Positions 16,328-24,094 are shown, numbered from the stretch's first letter. The stretch is DNA of 64,000 nucleotides from JARLGU01 sp036504535 (GCA_036504535.1 DASXUY010000043.1:59423-123422), one strand, 5' to 3'. The notes: generated from the letters alone by a model not told the origin. Numbers and translations are program-made.

Positions 16328-17341
16328 TTGATTTATTACCGTGTGTCCCGTTTGGCCGTCGCCACGTTAGCCGCAGTTGGAATGCTGACCGCACTGCCTG
16401 TGCACGCAGACACCTCAGTTGCGCTCTACGATGGCGATAAATTGTCCCAAGCTGCATCCGTTATCGGCCCGTGGGGCGGCGGCAGTGTCGCCGACGCCGA
16501 CGATGTCTCATATGCTGCCGGTAAGCGCGCTATAGTCGTCAATATCAACGGACCCTATCAAGGCGGAGTCTTCACGCCTAAGAACTCGGTGTCGCTTGGC
16601 GACCCGAAGTCAGATAAAACTCGCTACCTACAGATCGGCTTCTCCCTTGCACCCGCGCAGCCGCCGCCACCGCCCAAAGCGCCGCGTATACGCAAGGACG
16701 GCTTGCCTGACACAATCGGATCCGTACCGCACCGCAGCCGAATCCGTCTCGCCCAGTTTATGGATCCCGGTGCCGGTGTGCCGCAGCCCGGCGGCGACAA
16801 CCCTGGTGCGCCAGGCACGACTGTCGATGTCGCCCCGCCCCCACAGATGCAGTTTCTGCACTTTATTCTCACTCTCGTAGACGGCTCGGGCATCGAATAC
16901 ACTCGCGCCATTCCACCGGCTGTGGACGGTAGCACGTGGGTCACAATGGGCGTTCCGCTCGCCACGCTCCCCTGGTCCGATGCACAGACCGGGAGCATTC
17001 TGCTCAAATCGGTGACGGTGACCGCCGACATCAGCGGACCCCTTTACGTTGCTTTTCTGCGCATCGCCAGCGATACACTGCCGATCACCGCATCAGTCGC
17101 AGGCGACACAGAGATCACGATCAATCAAGCCGCGTCGTTCACATCGACGGTAAGCGCGGGGTCATCGAACGTTACCTGGACATGGGATGCGCATGACGGC
17201 TCGCCGGTCGAGCACAACCCGTCGTTCACCCACGCGTTCGCAAAGCCCGGCAAATACAACGTAACATTGACGATAGCGGACATCGACGGACTCAAGAAGC
17301 CGGTCACCGTGCCCTATAAGGTAGTAGTCCAGTCGTTCTAG
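16328..17341 (+). CDS. Secreted protein with C-terminal PKD domain
   Basis: TTG 16328 is supported by CAGGAG ten bases upstream. The 337-residue product begins with a signal peptide (VSRLAVATLAAVGMLTALPVHA). A beta-rich N-domain of unknown type follows (VALYDGDKLSQAASVIGPWGG), interrupted by a Pro-rich linker (APAQPPPPPKAPRI). The last 85 residues are a PKD/Ig-like domain, with WTWDAHDGSPVEHNPSFTHAF and PGKYNVTLTIADIDG matching the PKD core. The N-domain resembles sugar-binding beta-sandwich folds only in general character, so a carbohydrate role is a guess. A terminator hairpin follows its stop at 17356-17382. Confidence 0.78.
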   Translation: MIYYRVSRLAVATLAAVGMLTALPVHADTSVALYDGDKLSQAASVIGPWGGGSVADADDVSYAAGKRAIVVNINGPYQGGVFTPKNSVSLGDPKSDKTRYLQIGFSLAPAQPPPPPKAPRIRKDGLPDTIGSVPHRSRIRLAQFMDPGAGVPQPGGDNPGAPGTTVDVAPPPQMQFLHFILTLVDGSGIEYTRAIPPAVDGSTWVTMGVPLATLPWSDAQTGSILLKSVTVTADISGPLYVAFLRIASDTLPITASVAGDTEITINQAASFTSTVSAGSSNVTWTWDAHDGSPVEHNPSFTHAFAKPGKYNVTLTIADIDGLKKPVTVPYKVVVQSF

Positions 17342-17355
17342 TGTGATACGTTTTC

Positions 17356-17382
17356 GGAGCGGGCGACAATTGAGCCCGCTCC
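17356..17382 (+). terminator. Terminator hairpin after the PKD gene
   Basis: GGAGCGGGC at 17356-17364 pairs perfectly with 17374-17382 over a 9-base loop, followed by a short AATTTA tract. A second hairpin, GCGAAGC at 17392-17398 with GCTTCGC at 17402-17408, precedes the prenyltransferase gene. Confidence 0.65.
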
Positions 17383-17436
17383 AATTTATGTGCGAAGCAT
17401 AGCTTCGCCACTTCCCATTTCCCCGATAGGATTTCG

Positions 17437-18381
17437 ATGTCCCACAGCGTCGACGAAACCGTAGAGCCTCACACATATCTCCCCGATCACCGGCGACGCG
17501 GCCTTTTCGAAGCGTTGATCGTCGCGATGCGTCCCAAGCAATGGGCCAAAAACCTACTGCTGTTCGCGGCTCTTCTTTTTACCATCGACAAGCACCACCA
17601 AGCGGTCGATATCATCCGCGCCTGCGCCGCCTTCGCGGTATTCTGCCTGCTTTCGAGCAGCGGGTACCTGCTGAACGATGCCATGGACGTTCAGATTGAC
17701 CGCATGCACCCCCGCAAGCGATCCAGGCCCATCGCCGCTGGCGATATCTCGCCCCGCACTGCCTTGATTGTTGCCTTTGTGATCGCGGTAGGTGCCCTGA
17801 CTGGTGGATTTGCCGTTGGGTTGAAGTTCGGCCTGTGCGCTTTGACCTACCTGTTACTTACAGTCTCGTATTCGCTGCGACTGAAGCATGTCGTGATCCT
17901 TGATCTCCTCGTGCTCGCCAGCGGGTTTGTGCTGCGTGCCGTCGGCGGCGCATGGGCTATCCCGGTCCCAATATCCCCGTGGCTTGTCCTCTGCACGCTG
18001 CTCCTCGCGCTCTTCCTGGCCATCTCGAAGCGTCGCGGCGAATTAGTGGCTGTTTCTCGCGGCCGCAAGCAGGGGCGTCCTATCCTCAGCGAATACTCGG
18101 CGGCGATGCTCGACCAGATGAGCACCATCGTCACATCTGCCCTGCTGATGTCGTACGCGCTCTACACCATTCAATCCGATGCCGCCCACAGCCACAACTT
18201 CCTTCTAGCGTCCATCCCATTCGTAATCTACGGCATCTTCCGCTACCTCTACCTCATCCACCGTCACGATATGGGCGAGACCCCGGACGAAATCCTGATG
18301 AAGGATCGCCCTCTGCTCGTTTGCGTGGTCCTGTGGGCGCTCGTGACCGGTCTCATAATCGCCCATCCATGGGCACCATAG
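17437..18381 (+). CDS. UbiA-superfamily prenyltransferase, decaprenyl-phosphate phosphoribosyltransferase type
   Basis: A 314-residue integral membrane protein with about nine helices. MRPKQWAKNLLLFAALLF and the first Asp-rich motif NDAMDVQIDRMHPRKRSRPI match the branch that moves 5-phosphoribose from PRPP to decaprenyl phosphate (Rv3806c-like). The second motif lies in the SKRRGEL region. The product, a ribosylated polyprenyl phosphate, is a precursor of arabinan or other ribose/arabinose-containing polymers. The partner epimerase genes are not in the window, so the acceptor pathway is uncertain. It is followed by an SGNH hydrolase 73 bp downstream. Confidence 0.88.
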   Translation: MSHSVDETVEPHTYLPDHRRRGLFEALIVAMRPKQWAKNLLLFAALLFTIDKHHQAVDIIRACAAFAVFCLLSSSGYLLNDAMDVQIDRMHPRKRSRPIAAGDISPRTALIVAFVIAVGALTGGFAVGLKFGLCALTYLLLTVSYSLRLKHVVILDLLVLASGFVLRAVGGAWAIPVPISPWLVLCTLLLALFLAISKRRGELVAVSRGRKQGRPILSEYSAAMLDQMSTIVTSALLMSYALYTIQSDAAHSHNFLLASIPFVIYGIFRYLYLIHRHDMGETPDEILMKDRPLLVCVVLWALVTGLIIAHPWAP

Positions 18382-18454
18382 CGACTCCCGATGTTGATGT
18401 AGGCAGAGGACCGCGAATCGCTGGCACATCTTTCAATCCACCTGGGGAGCAAGT

Positions 18455-19114
18455 ATGGACATAGTAGGATTTGGAGCATCGTCGATGCAGGGGATAGGGG
18501 ACTCTGCCGGCGGCTTCTTCCGCCGAGTAGAAAGCACGCTGACGGCAACTTCCTCATCACGGCGCTTCCTGAACATGGGCATCGGCGGCAACACTACACG
18601 GGACATGCTCGCCCGAATGCAAGATGTAACTCAATGCGGTGCGCACAACTTGATCGTCATGCTGGGCTGCAACGATGTGCCGCGCGACAATGACCGCTCA
18701 CCGGCGATCCGGACGACACCAGCGGAATACCGCGACAATCTCCGCCTGCTGCTTCCAGCTATCCAGGGAACTCGCTCGTTGTTCATCTCCTCATTCCCCG
18801 TTTGCGCAACAAGAACCGGAGTTCACGACGAGACCCTCGCCGCCTACATGCAGATAGCTTTGAATATGGCAGCAGAGAACGGATACGACACCTGGGACCT
18901 GTACGGCGAGTTGAAAGGAACCGGCTTGTCACCCTGGTGGGCTCCCGACGGCCTCCATTTCAACAACGACGGACACGCCATGATCGCCAGCGGCGTGGAA
19001 GCGCGGATTTTGGGTTGGGGCATTACCCCCTTGCCTTTCCAAGGAGAGGGGGTGGCCATTCCTATGGCCGGGGGTGAGGTAATGGCCCCCGCTCCATGGA
19101 AAGGCGAAGAGTAG
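18455..19114 (+). CDS. SGNH/GDSL hydrolase with a repeat-encoded C-terminal tail
   Basis: The 219-residue esterase/acetylhydrolase fold shows block I GASSMQG (nucleophile Ser 9), block II IGGNTTRDML, block III LGCND and block V APDGLHFN with the Asp/His of the triad. No signal peptide is present. The catalytic domain ends near residue 190 (MIASGVEARILGWG). The last 29 residues (TPLPFQGEGVAIPMAGGEV and onward) are translated from a family B repeat and have no counterpart in the fold. The native stop was therefore probably displaced by the insertion, giving a longer but likely still active enzyme. The substrate could be an acylated sugar or lipid. Confidence 0.88.
   Translation: MDIVGFGASSMQGIGDSAGGFFRRVESTLTATSSSRRFLNMGIGGNTTRDMLARMQDVTQCGAHNLIVMLGCNDVPRDNDRSPAIRTTPAEYRDNLRLLLPAIQGTRSLFISSFPVCATRTGVHDETLAAYMQIALNMAAENGYDTWDLYGELKGTGLSPWWAPDGLHFNNDGHAMIASGVEARILGWGITPLPFQGEGVAIPMAGGEVMAPAPWKGEE
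19025..19110. repeat. Family B hairpin repeat inside the SGNH gene end
   Basis: Two hairpin-bearing segments of the CCTTTCCAAGGAGAGGG type (19033-19052 and 19085-19110) are joined by ATTCCTATGGCCGGGGGTG. The copy supplies the last codons and stop of the SGNH hydrolase and begins the bracket around the DUF559 gene. Confidence 0.8.
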
Positions 19115-19194
19115 ATCTGAAATAACCGTCAGCTTAGGTTTCCGGATTCAAGGGCGACGTTTGAGTGTCATATGTAGGAGACTACGAAAAATAT

Positions 19195-19560
19195 ATGACA
19201 CTATTGTTTAACGCCCGATCTTCTGTAGAAGTGCGCACTTCTCTTCGCATGAATAGCACTGATGCAGAAGTAATACTTTGGGAAGCCATTCGCGGGCGCC
19301 GCTTAGTCAATGCCAAGTTTAGGCGCCAACACAGCATTGGACCATACATTACCGATTTTTGCAGCCCCGGACATCGACTCATTGTAGAACTAGACGGTTC
19401 TGTTCACAACGGCCACGAGCAAGCAGAATATGATGAACAAAGGGACGCTTACCTGCGCTCCCTTGGCTTCAAAGTCTTGCGCTTCAGCAACCATAGTGTA
19501 ATGGACGAACTAGATATCGTCTTACACACAATCCAATCTGAAATTCTAGCAAAATCCTAA
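19195..19560 (+). CDS. DUF559 endonuclease domain protein (Vsr-like fold)
   Basis: The 121-residue protein has the DUF559 layout. MNSTDAEVILWEAIRGRRL is followed by AKFRRQHSIGPYITDFC, then LIVELDGSVHNGHEQAEYDEQRDAYL and GFKVLRFSN. The Glu/Asp pair in VELDGSVH and the upstream ITDF Asp form a PD-(D/E)xK-type centre related to very-short-patch-repair endonucleases. ATG 19195 is preferred, with GTG 19165 possible. The gene is more AT-rich than its neighbours and is bracketed by family B repeats on both sides. This suggests acquisition together with them and a possible role in their spread. Biological substrates of DUF559 proteins are not established. Confidence 0.88.
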   Translation: MTLLFNARSSVEVRTSLRMNSTDAEVILWEAIRGRRLVNAKFRRQHSIGPYITDFCSPGHRLIVELDGSVHNGHEQAEYDEQRDAYLRSLGFKVLRFSNHSVMDELDIVLHTIQSEILAKS

Positions 19561-19735
19561 TCTGCCTCCCCCTCTCCTTTCCAAGGAGAGGGGGCCGGGG
19601 GGGTGAGGTAATTTCTTTCCTTGCCTTGGCATTTCAGTATGGCCGGCACTTGGGCCAGTCTTCTGGCCAGGTGAGGTGATTTCTTCCCTTGCCATTCCTA
19701 TGGCCGGGGGGTGAGGTAATTCCCCTCACTTCTCC
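19561..19735. repeat. Family B hairpin repeats downstream of DUF559
   Basis: A clear copy at 19566-19610 has CCCTCTCC and GGAGAGGG arms around TTTCCAA, then the GGGGGTGAGGT tail. It is followed by a decayed stretch to 19735 with further GGCCGGGGGGTGAGGTAA pieces. Together with 19025-19110 it brackets the DUF559 gene and reaches the end of the CDF exporter gene. Confidence 0.85.
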
Positions 19736-20781
19736 TCAGGACACACGTGGATAATCGCTTCGCCGAACGCAGGCACATGCTCAATCAGGGATTTCTCCAC
19801 CTTCTCGACAATCGCATGCGACTCTTCCACAGACATCGCCGGATCGACGGTGATATGCAGGTCGGCAAACACCCGGTGACCCACCCAGCGTGCCCGGGCC
19901 GCATGTACTTCTACAACCCCGGCGACATGCATCGGCGCGTGTTCGATCTCAGCCAGTATCTCCGGTTCGATGCCCTCGATCAGGCGGCTCCAAACTGATT
20001 TGGCCGTGTCGCGGACGATGAACAGAATCGCGACCGTGATTAGGACACCGACGATTGGGTCGACAATCGGATAGCCCAACCACGTTCCGGCCACTCCAAT
20101 CAACACCGCGAGGCTGGTAAAGCCGTCGATCCGCGCGTGGAGCCCGTCTGCCACCAGAGCCGCCGAGCCGATAGCTTTGCCGGTGCGGATACGAAACACC
20201 GCGACAGCTTCGTTGCCCACGAAACCGACCAGCGACGCGAAAACCACCGCCCCAAGATGCGTCATCGGCACCGGATGCAGGATCTTCATCGCCGACGCGT
20301 ATGCGGCAACGCAGGCGGAGAAAAATATGACGCCGACGATGGCGATCCCTGCGACATCCTCGACTTTTCCGTAGCCGTACGTAAATCGCCGACTTGCGCC
20401 GCGCGCTGCAAGGGCAAACGCAATCCACAGCGGGATGCTGGTAGTAGCGTCGCCGAAGTTGTGAATGGTGTCTGCAAGGAGCGCGACTGACCCGCTCATC
20501 ACCACAACGGCGAGCTGAATGCACGATGTGATCAGCAGCGCAACGAGCGAAATCTTCAGAGCCCGGATACCGCGCGCGCTCGTCTCCATTGTGGAGTCGA
20601 TTCTCTCCGATACGTCGTGCGAATGCGCGAATGTGTGCTGGAGCCACCCAAGAATGCCGGGAGCGTGTTCGTGGTCATGATCGTGTCCATGTCCGTCGTG
20701 TGCGTGAACGTGCTCGTGCTCGTCGTGCTCCTGAATGGCTGTGCCACCTGCCTGCTGTTTCTTATTATGCTGCTCTATCAC
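19726..20781 (-). CDS. Cation diffusion facilitator (CDF) metal exporter with His-rich N-terminus
   Basis: The 351-residue membrane protein has six transmembrane helices and the CDF metal-site residues in SVALLADTIHNFGDA (Asp and His of helix 2) and ALVADGLHARIDGFTS (helix 5). The N-terminal 60 residues are a His/Asp-rich string (HVHAHDGHGHDHDHEH) likely to buffer metal. The C-terminal cytoplasmic domain has DLHITVDPAMSVEESHAIVEKVEK. It exports divalent cations by proton antiport. Its gene starts 14 bp after an RcnR/FrmR-like repressor gene, so Ni(II) or Co(II) is likely, though Zn(II) is possible. The start is GTG 20781 with GAGGAA upstream. Confidence 0.93.
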   Translation of the reverse strand: MIEQHNKKQQAGGTAIQEHDEHEHVHAHDGHGHDHDHEHAPGILGWLQHTFAHSHDVSERIDSTMETSARGIRALKISLVALLITSCIQLAVVVMSGSVALLADTIHNFGDATTSIPLWIAFALAARGASRRFTYGYGKVEDVAGIAIVGVIFFSACVAAYASAMKILHPVPMTHLGAVVFASLVGFVGNEAVAVFRIRTGKAIGSAALVADGLHARIDGFTSLAVLIGVAGTWLGYPIVDPIVGVLITVAILFIVRDTAKSVWSRLIEGIEPEILAEIEHAPMHVAGVVEVHAARARWVGHRVFADLHITVDPAMSVEESHAIVEKVEKSLIEHVPAFGEAIIHVCPEEK

Positions 20782-20795
20782 TTCCCTATTCCTCG

Positions 20796-21074
20796 CTATT
20801 TCAGGTACGACTTGACGACGTCTACAAGCGCCTCGATGGCTTCCGCCTGGGTATCCGATGCGACAGTTGCGGGGTCGACGACATGGTGCCGAATATGCCC
20901 TTCGATGACCTCGGCCATGAGCCCGTTCAGCGCCCCACGCGCCGCCGCCATGGTCTGCAAAATCGGCCCCGGCTCCTGCTCCTGCTCAAGCGCCCGCTCA
21001 ATGGCATCAATCTGCCCGCGCAACCGACTGACACGGTCAAGCAACTTCTTCTTGTTACGTATCGTATGTGACAT
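20796..21074 (-). CDS. RcnR/FrmR-like metal-sensing repressor (CsoR superfamily)
   Basis: The 92-residue all-alpha repressor starts with MSHTIRNKKKLLDRVSRLRGQ, very close to RcnR. The RcnR ligands His3, His60 and His64 are present (SHTIR; EGHIRHHV). Position 35, where RcnR and FrmR have Cys, is Pro (EQEPGPIL) and there is no other Cys in the protein. The metal or effector preference may therefore differ from RcnR. GGAGG precedes ATG 21074 and the CDF exporter follows after 14 bp, so this is a self-contained export operon. The operator overlaps its promoter. Confidence 0.93.
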   Translation of the reverse strand: MSHTIRNKKKLLDRVSRLRGQIDAIERALEQEQEPGPILQTMAAARGALNGLMAEVIEGHIRHHVVDPATVASDTQAEAIEALVDVVKSYLK

Positions 21075-21100
21075 GCTAGTGCCTCCGTTGGTGTAAATAT

Positions 21101-21129
21101 ACTATACCCCAGTATACTATAAAGCGCAA
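21101..21129 (-). promoter_or_regulatory. Promoter and operator of the repressor-exporter operon
   Basis: On the minus strand TTGCGC (21129-21124) and TATAGT (21106-21101) are separated by exactly 17 bases. The spacer carries a perfect inverted repeat, TATAC and GTATA around CCCA (21103-21116). Read on the coding strand this is TACTGGGGTA, a G-tract with flanking inverted arms of the type bound by RcnR and FrmR. Position and symmetry indicate autoregulation. Confidence 0.7.
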
Positions 21130-21258
21130 TGAGTAAGAGAGGGCGCGGTAACTCGGCCCCCGATGCGCCACTGCACCAACCTCTTCGCCTTTCCTTTAGG
21201 ATAAGTGGGAAGGAGAGGTTCTTTTCCGAAATCACACTGTCATCTCCCTTGTCGCCAC

Positions 21259-21287
21259 TTGACACGAACAAATGTTCGTGATATACT
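21259..21287 (+). promoter_or_regulatory. Consensus sigma-70 promoter with Gram-positive-type LexA box
   Basis: TTGACA (21259-21264) and TATACT (21282-21287) lie exactly 17 bases apart. Between them CGAACAAATGTTCG (21265-21278) matches the Gram-positive LexA consensus CGAAC-RNRY-GTTCG at every position, and the palindrome extends to CACGAACAAATGTTCGTG. No credible coding gene follows on the plus strand before the repeat array. It is either an orphan SOS promoter or the start of an uncharacterised RNA. Confidence 0.6.
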
Positions 21288-21489
21288 AAAGCTAGGGGCA
21301 AATAAGGCCAAAGCGCCGTCCCTAAACGCACCTTGACAATATTACGCCGCAACTCGGGCTGCCGATTTCCGTATGCATGAATAATCGCATTCTGCTTCGG
21401 CCAATTATTCACGACTTCATGGGCTAATTCTTCGTCACGACTGAGACATCCGATCACTACTTGCCTCAACTCCGAACGAACCAAGCCTC

Positions 21490-21561
21490 GTAGGGAGTTT
21501 CCCAAGTACCGTTTCGGTACTTGAGATCAAATCACTACAGGTTGAATTGGAAACGCCCTAC
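21490..21561. repeat. 72 bp foldback insert nested in family A, copy 1
   Basis: GTAGGGAGTTTCC at 21490-21502 pairs with 21549-21561 with one mismatch. Inside, AAGTACCG and its complement form a hairpin. It interrupts the family A sequence between AAGCCTC and GAGGACTGCCCC. Confidence 0.7.
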
Positions 21562-22174
21562 TGAGGACTGCCCCGCAGAAGGTGGCACCACTTGTTCGCG
21601 GTGTAGAAGCCACCAGGTCTGTTGTTACATTCCCAAACTCGTCATCCCAATCGTGGGGTACTGCCGCTGTTTGGGGCCGCCTTCGAGGACGCTGTCCCCG
21701 AAGAATTTGCCGCCACCCCTCGCCACGGAGCGGCAAATGCGCGTGAGCGGCTGCGGTCGGCATGTCGATCTCCTTCATTGCATCCGCTGAAGCGGTGCCT
21801 GTAAAAGGAAGATCGCCCTACGGGCTAAGATATGAGCCCATCGCCTCAACTCCGAATGAACCAAGCCTGGGGACTGCCCCGCAGAAGGTGGCACCACTTG
21901 TTCGCGCCGTAGAAGCAGCCCGGCCTATCGTCACATTCCCAAACCCGTCCTCCAAATAGTGGCGCATCGCCCCTGTTTGGGGCCGCCTTCGAGGACGCTG
22001 TCCCCGAAATTTGTCGCCAACCCTCGCCACGGAGCGGCGGTCCCGCGTGAGCGGCTGCGGTCGGCATGTCGATCTCCTTCATTGCATCTGCTGAAGCGGT
22101 GCCTGTGAAAAGAAGACCGCCCTCCGGGCCAAGATGCCAGCGCATCGCCGCGATCTCCGAACGAACCAAGCCTC

Positions 22175-22246
22175 GTAGGGAGTTTCCAAAGTACCGTTTC
22201 GGTACTTGAGATCAAATCACTACGGGTTGAATTGGAAACGCCCTAC
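22175..22246. repeat. 72 bp foldback insert nested in family A, copy 2
   Basis: The same insert at the same family A position as 21490-21561, with the same terminal arms (22175-22187 and 22234-22246) and inner hairpin. It differs by only a few bases. Confidence 0.7.
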
Positions 22247-22581
22247 TAAGGACTGCCCCGCAGAAGGTGGCACCACTTGTTCGCGGTGTAGAAGCAGCCA
22301 GACCAATCGTCCCATTCTCAAACCCGTCATCCCAATCGTGGCGCATCGCTACTGTTTGGGGCCGCCTTCGAGGACGCTGTCCCCGAAGAATTTGCCGCCA
22401 ACCCTCGCCACGGAGCGGCGGTCCCGCGTGAGCGGCTGCGGTCGGCATGCCACAATCCTGAATCGCACGAGTGTCGCTCAATACCAGACGTGGAAAACTA
22501 TACCGTGGCCGACAATATTGCGCAATTTCAGCGAAATTGCACCCCGCATTGCGCCCGATTTTCGACCCATATCAACACAAA

Positions 22582-22609
22582 GACCATGATTTCATCTGAA
22601 ATCATGGTC
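22582..22609 (-). terminator. Terminator hairpin beyond sucD
   Basis: A perfect 12 bp stem (GACCATGATTTC at 22582-22593 with 22598-22609) has a 4-base loop. On the minus strand it is followed by TTTGTGTT, which makes it a plausible terminator for the sucC-sucD transcript about 110 bp after the sucD stop. Confidence 0.6.
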
Positions 22610-22675
22610 GATGCAATAAATTAAATTCCATCGCGCAATATTGCATTGCACAACGCATAAGCTCAGTATATCCGG

Positions 22676-22722
22676 TTCCCCCTCGCCTTTCCAAGGAGAG
22701 GGGGTTAGGGGGTGAGGTCTTA
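22676..22722. repeat. Family B hairpin repeat at the end of sucD
   Basis: CCCTCGCCTTTCCAAGGAG, a G-rich half and the tail TTAGGGGGTGAGGT abut the sucD stop codon. A G-to-C change in one arm leaves the stem with one mismatch. Confidence 0.8.
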
Positions 22723-23595
22723 CCCTCCCAATGCTTCCTTCACCAAGCCGGGGATCTGCGCGGTGTTCTCGGCGACACGCACGCCAGCGGCCTTGAGAGC
22801 GTCGACCTTGGCCTGCGGGGAGCCGGATGTGCCGGAAATAATCGCGCCGGCGTGGCCCATGCGCTTCCCTGGAGGAGCAGTGAGGCCGGCGATAAACCCG
22901 ATCACGGGTTTGGTCATCGTCTTGATATACTCGGCCGCGATCTCCTCGTCGGAGCCGCCCACTTCGCCGCACATAACCACCGCTTTGGTGGCGGGGTCGG
23001 CTTCGAAGAGCGGGAGCACATCGATGAACCGAGTACCGGGGAACGGGTCGCCGCCCACACCGACGCAGGTCGTCTGGCCAAGGCCAGCGCGGGTCAGCGC
23101 ATCGACTGCTTCGTATGTGAGGGTGCCAGATCGCGAGACAAGACCGATGGGACCGGGCATAAAGATGTTGCCGGGCATGATACCGATCTTGCACTCGTCG
23201 ACGGTCAAAATTCCGGGGCAGTTGGGACCGATCAGCCGAAGGCCTTTCTGCGCGACGACATTCGCAAAGACTAGCTCGTCGTGAATAGCGATGCCTTCGG
23301 TGATGCAGATGATCAACTCGATACCAGCATCCGCCGCTTCGAGGACCGCATCGCCTGCAAACTTTGCCGGAACGAAAATACAGGTGGCATTGGCGCCCGT
23401 GGCTGCGCGAGCCTGCTTGACAGTATCGAAAACCGGGACGCGGTCGTCGATTGTCTTCTGGCCGCCCTTACCGGGCGTGACGCCGCCGACAATATTGGTG
23501 CCGTAATCAAGCATCTGGCGCGTGTGGAACTCTCCCTCGCGACCGGTGATGCCTTGAACGATCAGCTTTGTGTTCTTGTCTACCAGGATACTCAT
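22720..23595 (-). CDS. sucD: Succinate-CoA ligase (ADP/GDP-forming), alpha subunit
   Basis: The 291-residue subunit has the CoA-binding Rossmann start SILVDKNTKLIVQGITGREG and GGVTPGKGGQ. The phosphohistidine loop is GHAGAIISGTSGSP near residue 245 (active-site His). It catalyses succinyl-CoA to succinate with substrate-level phosphorylation in the TCA cycle together with SucC. sucC lies 500 bp upstream on the same strand instead of adjoining; the gap holds a small gene and a family B repeat. Length and motifs are complete. Confidence 0.97.
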   Translation of the reverse strand: MSILVDKNTKLIVQGITGREGEFHTRQMLDYGTNIVGGVTPGKGGQKTIDDRVPVFDTVKQARAATGANATCIFVPAKFAGDAVLEAADAGIELIICITEGIAIHDELVFANVVAQKGLRLIGPNCPGILTVDECKIGIMPGNIFMPGPIGLVSRSGTLTYEAVDALTRAGLGQTTCVGVGGDPFPGTRFIDVLPLFEADPATKAVVMCGEVGGSDEEIAAEYIKTMTKPVIGFIAGLTAPPGKRMGHAGAIISGTSGSPQAKVDALKAAGVRVAENTAQIPGLVKEALGG

Positions 23596-23694
23596 AATTG
23601 TGGTGGTGGTTCCGACTTCCGGACAGAATTGCCGGGGATGGATGTCGAGATATGCCCGCCGCGCTCCGAAACAGAACGCGGCGGCAATCAGTTC

Positions 23695-23892
23695 TTAGAG
23701 CTCGCGCTTGAGATAGAAAACGGTAACAGGAATGTTGTCGTCTTCGTCGTCAGCGGCCTCTTCCTCGCCTGCGCGCACATCGGCGATCGCGCTGACCAGT
23801 TCCCAGCCTTCGCCGCCGAGCTCGTTCAGGGCCTGCTCGTCGGTGTCGTCGTCGTCCGCGCTAACAATGACGCGATATTCGTACTTTGCCAT
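23695..23892 (-). CDS. Small DUF4177-like protein
   Basis: A 65-residue protein starting at ATG 23892 after GGGAGAA. It reads MAKYEYRVIVSADDDDTDE, then LNELGGEGWELVSAIADV, an acidic run EEEAADDEDD and VTVFYLKREL. The strand-helix-strand pattern with LNELGxEGWELV is the DUF4177 hallmark; the acidic insertion is unusual. No function is established. It sits between sucC and sucD and may be part of their transcript. Confidence 0.75.
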   Translation of the reverse strand: MAKYEYRVIVSADDDDTDEQALNELGGEGWELVSAIADVRAGEEEAADDEDDNIPVTVFYLKREL

Positions 23893-24030
23893 TTCGTATG
23901 TTCTCCCGATCTGTGATGCTGTGGGCTCGCTGGCCCGTGTACAACCCGAGTTTATGTGCTGCTCGCCACACCGCAAGCACTCAACCTAACCGATGATACC
24001 CGACCCACCCATCAGCCATTAACTGATTGT

Positions 24031-24080
24031 CTGCTCCCCCTCTCCTTTCCAAGGAGAGGGGGCCGGGGGGTGAGGTAATG
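24031..24080. repeat. Family B hairpin repeat between sucC and sucD
   Basis: A full copy: CCCTCTCC and GGAGAGGG arms, TTTCCAA centre, GCCGGGGGGTGAGGTAAT tail. It lies 14 bp beyond the sucC stop. Confidence 0.85.
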
Positions 24081-24094
24081 CTTCTCCTACTCCC

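Larger units (their letters stand above)
21452..22490. repeat. Family A dispersed repeat, array of three units
   Basis: Three head-to-tail units start near 21472, 21851 and 22156 with a period of about 305 bp once insertions are removed. They are joined by a linker containing TTCATTGCATC and GAAGCGGTGCCTGT. Units 1 and 3 carry the same 72 bp insert. Apart from the promoter regions at 21101-21287, the 1.6 kb gap between the repressor gene and sucD holds this array, a hairpin and a family B repeat. I see no gene in it. Confidence 0.88.

Noticed and set aside
20927..21505. 192-codon minus-strand ORF overlapping the RcnR-like gene
   Set aside because: It overlaps the real repressor gene, its promoter and the start of family A. 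A short stretch around 21290-21440 reads rather protein-like (possibly a remnant), but there is no start, domain or conserved end to support a gene.
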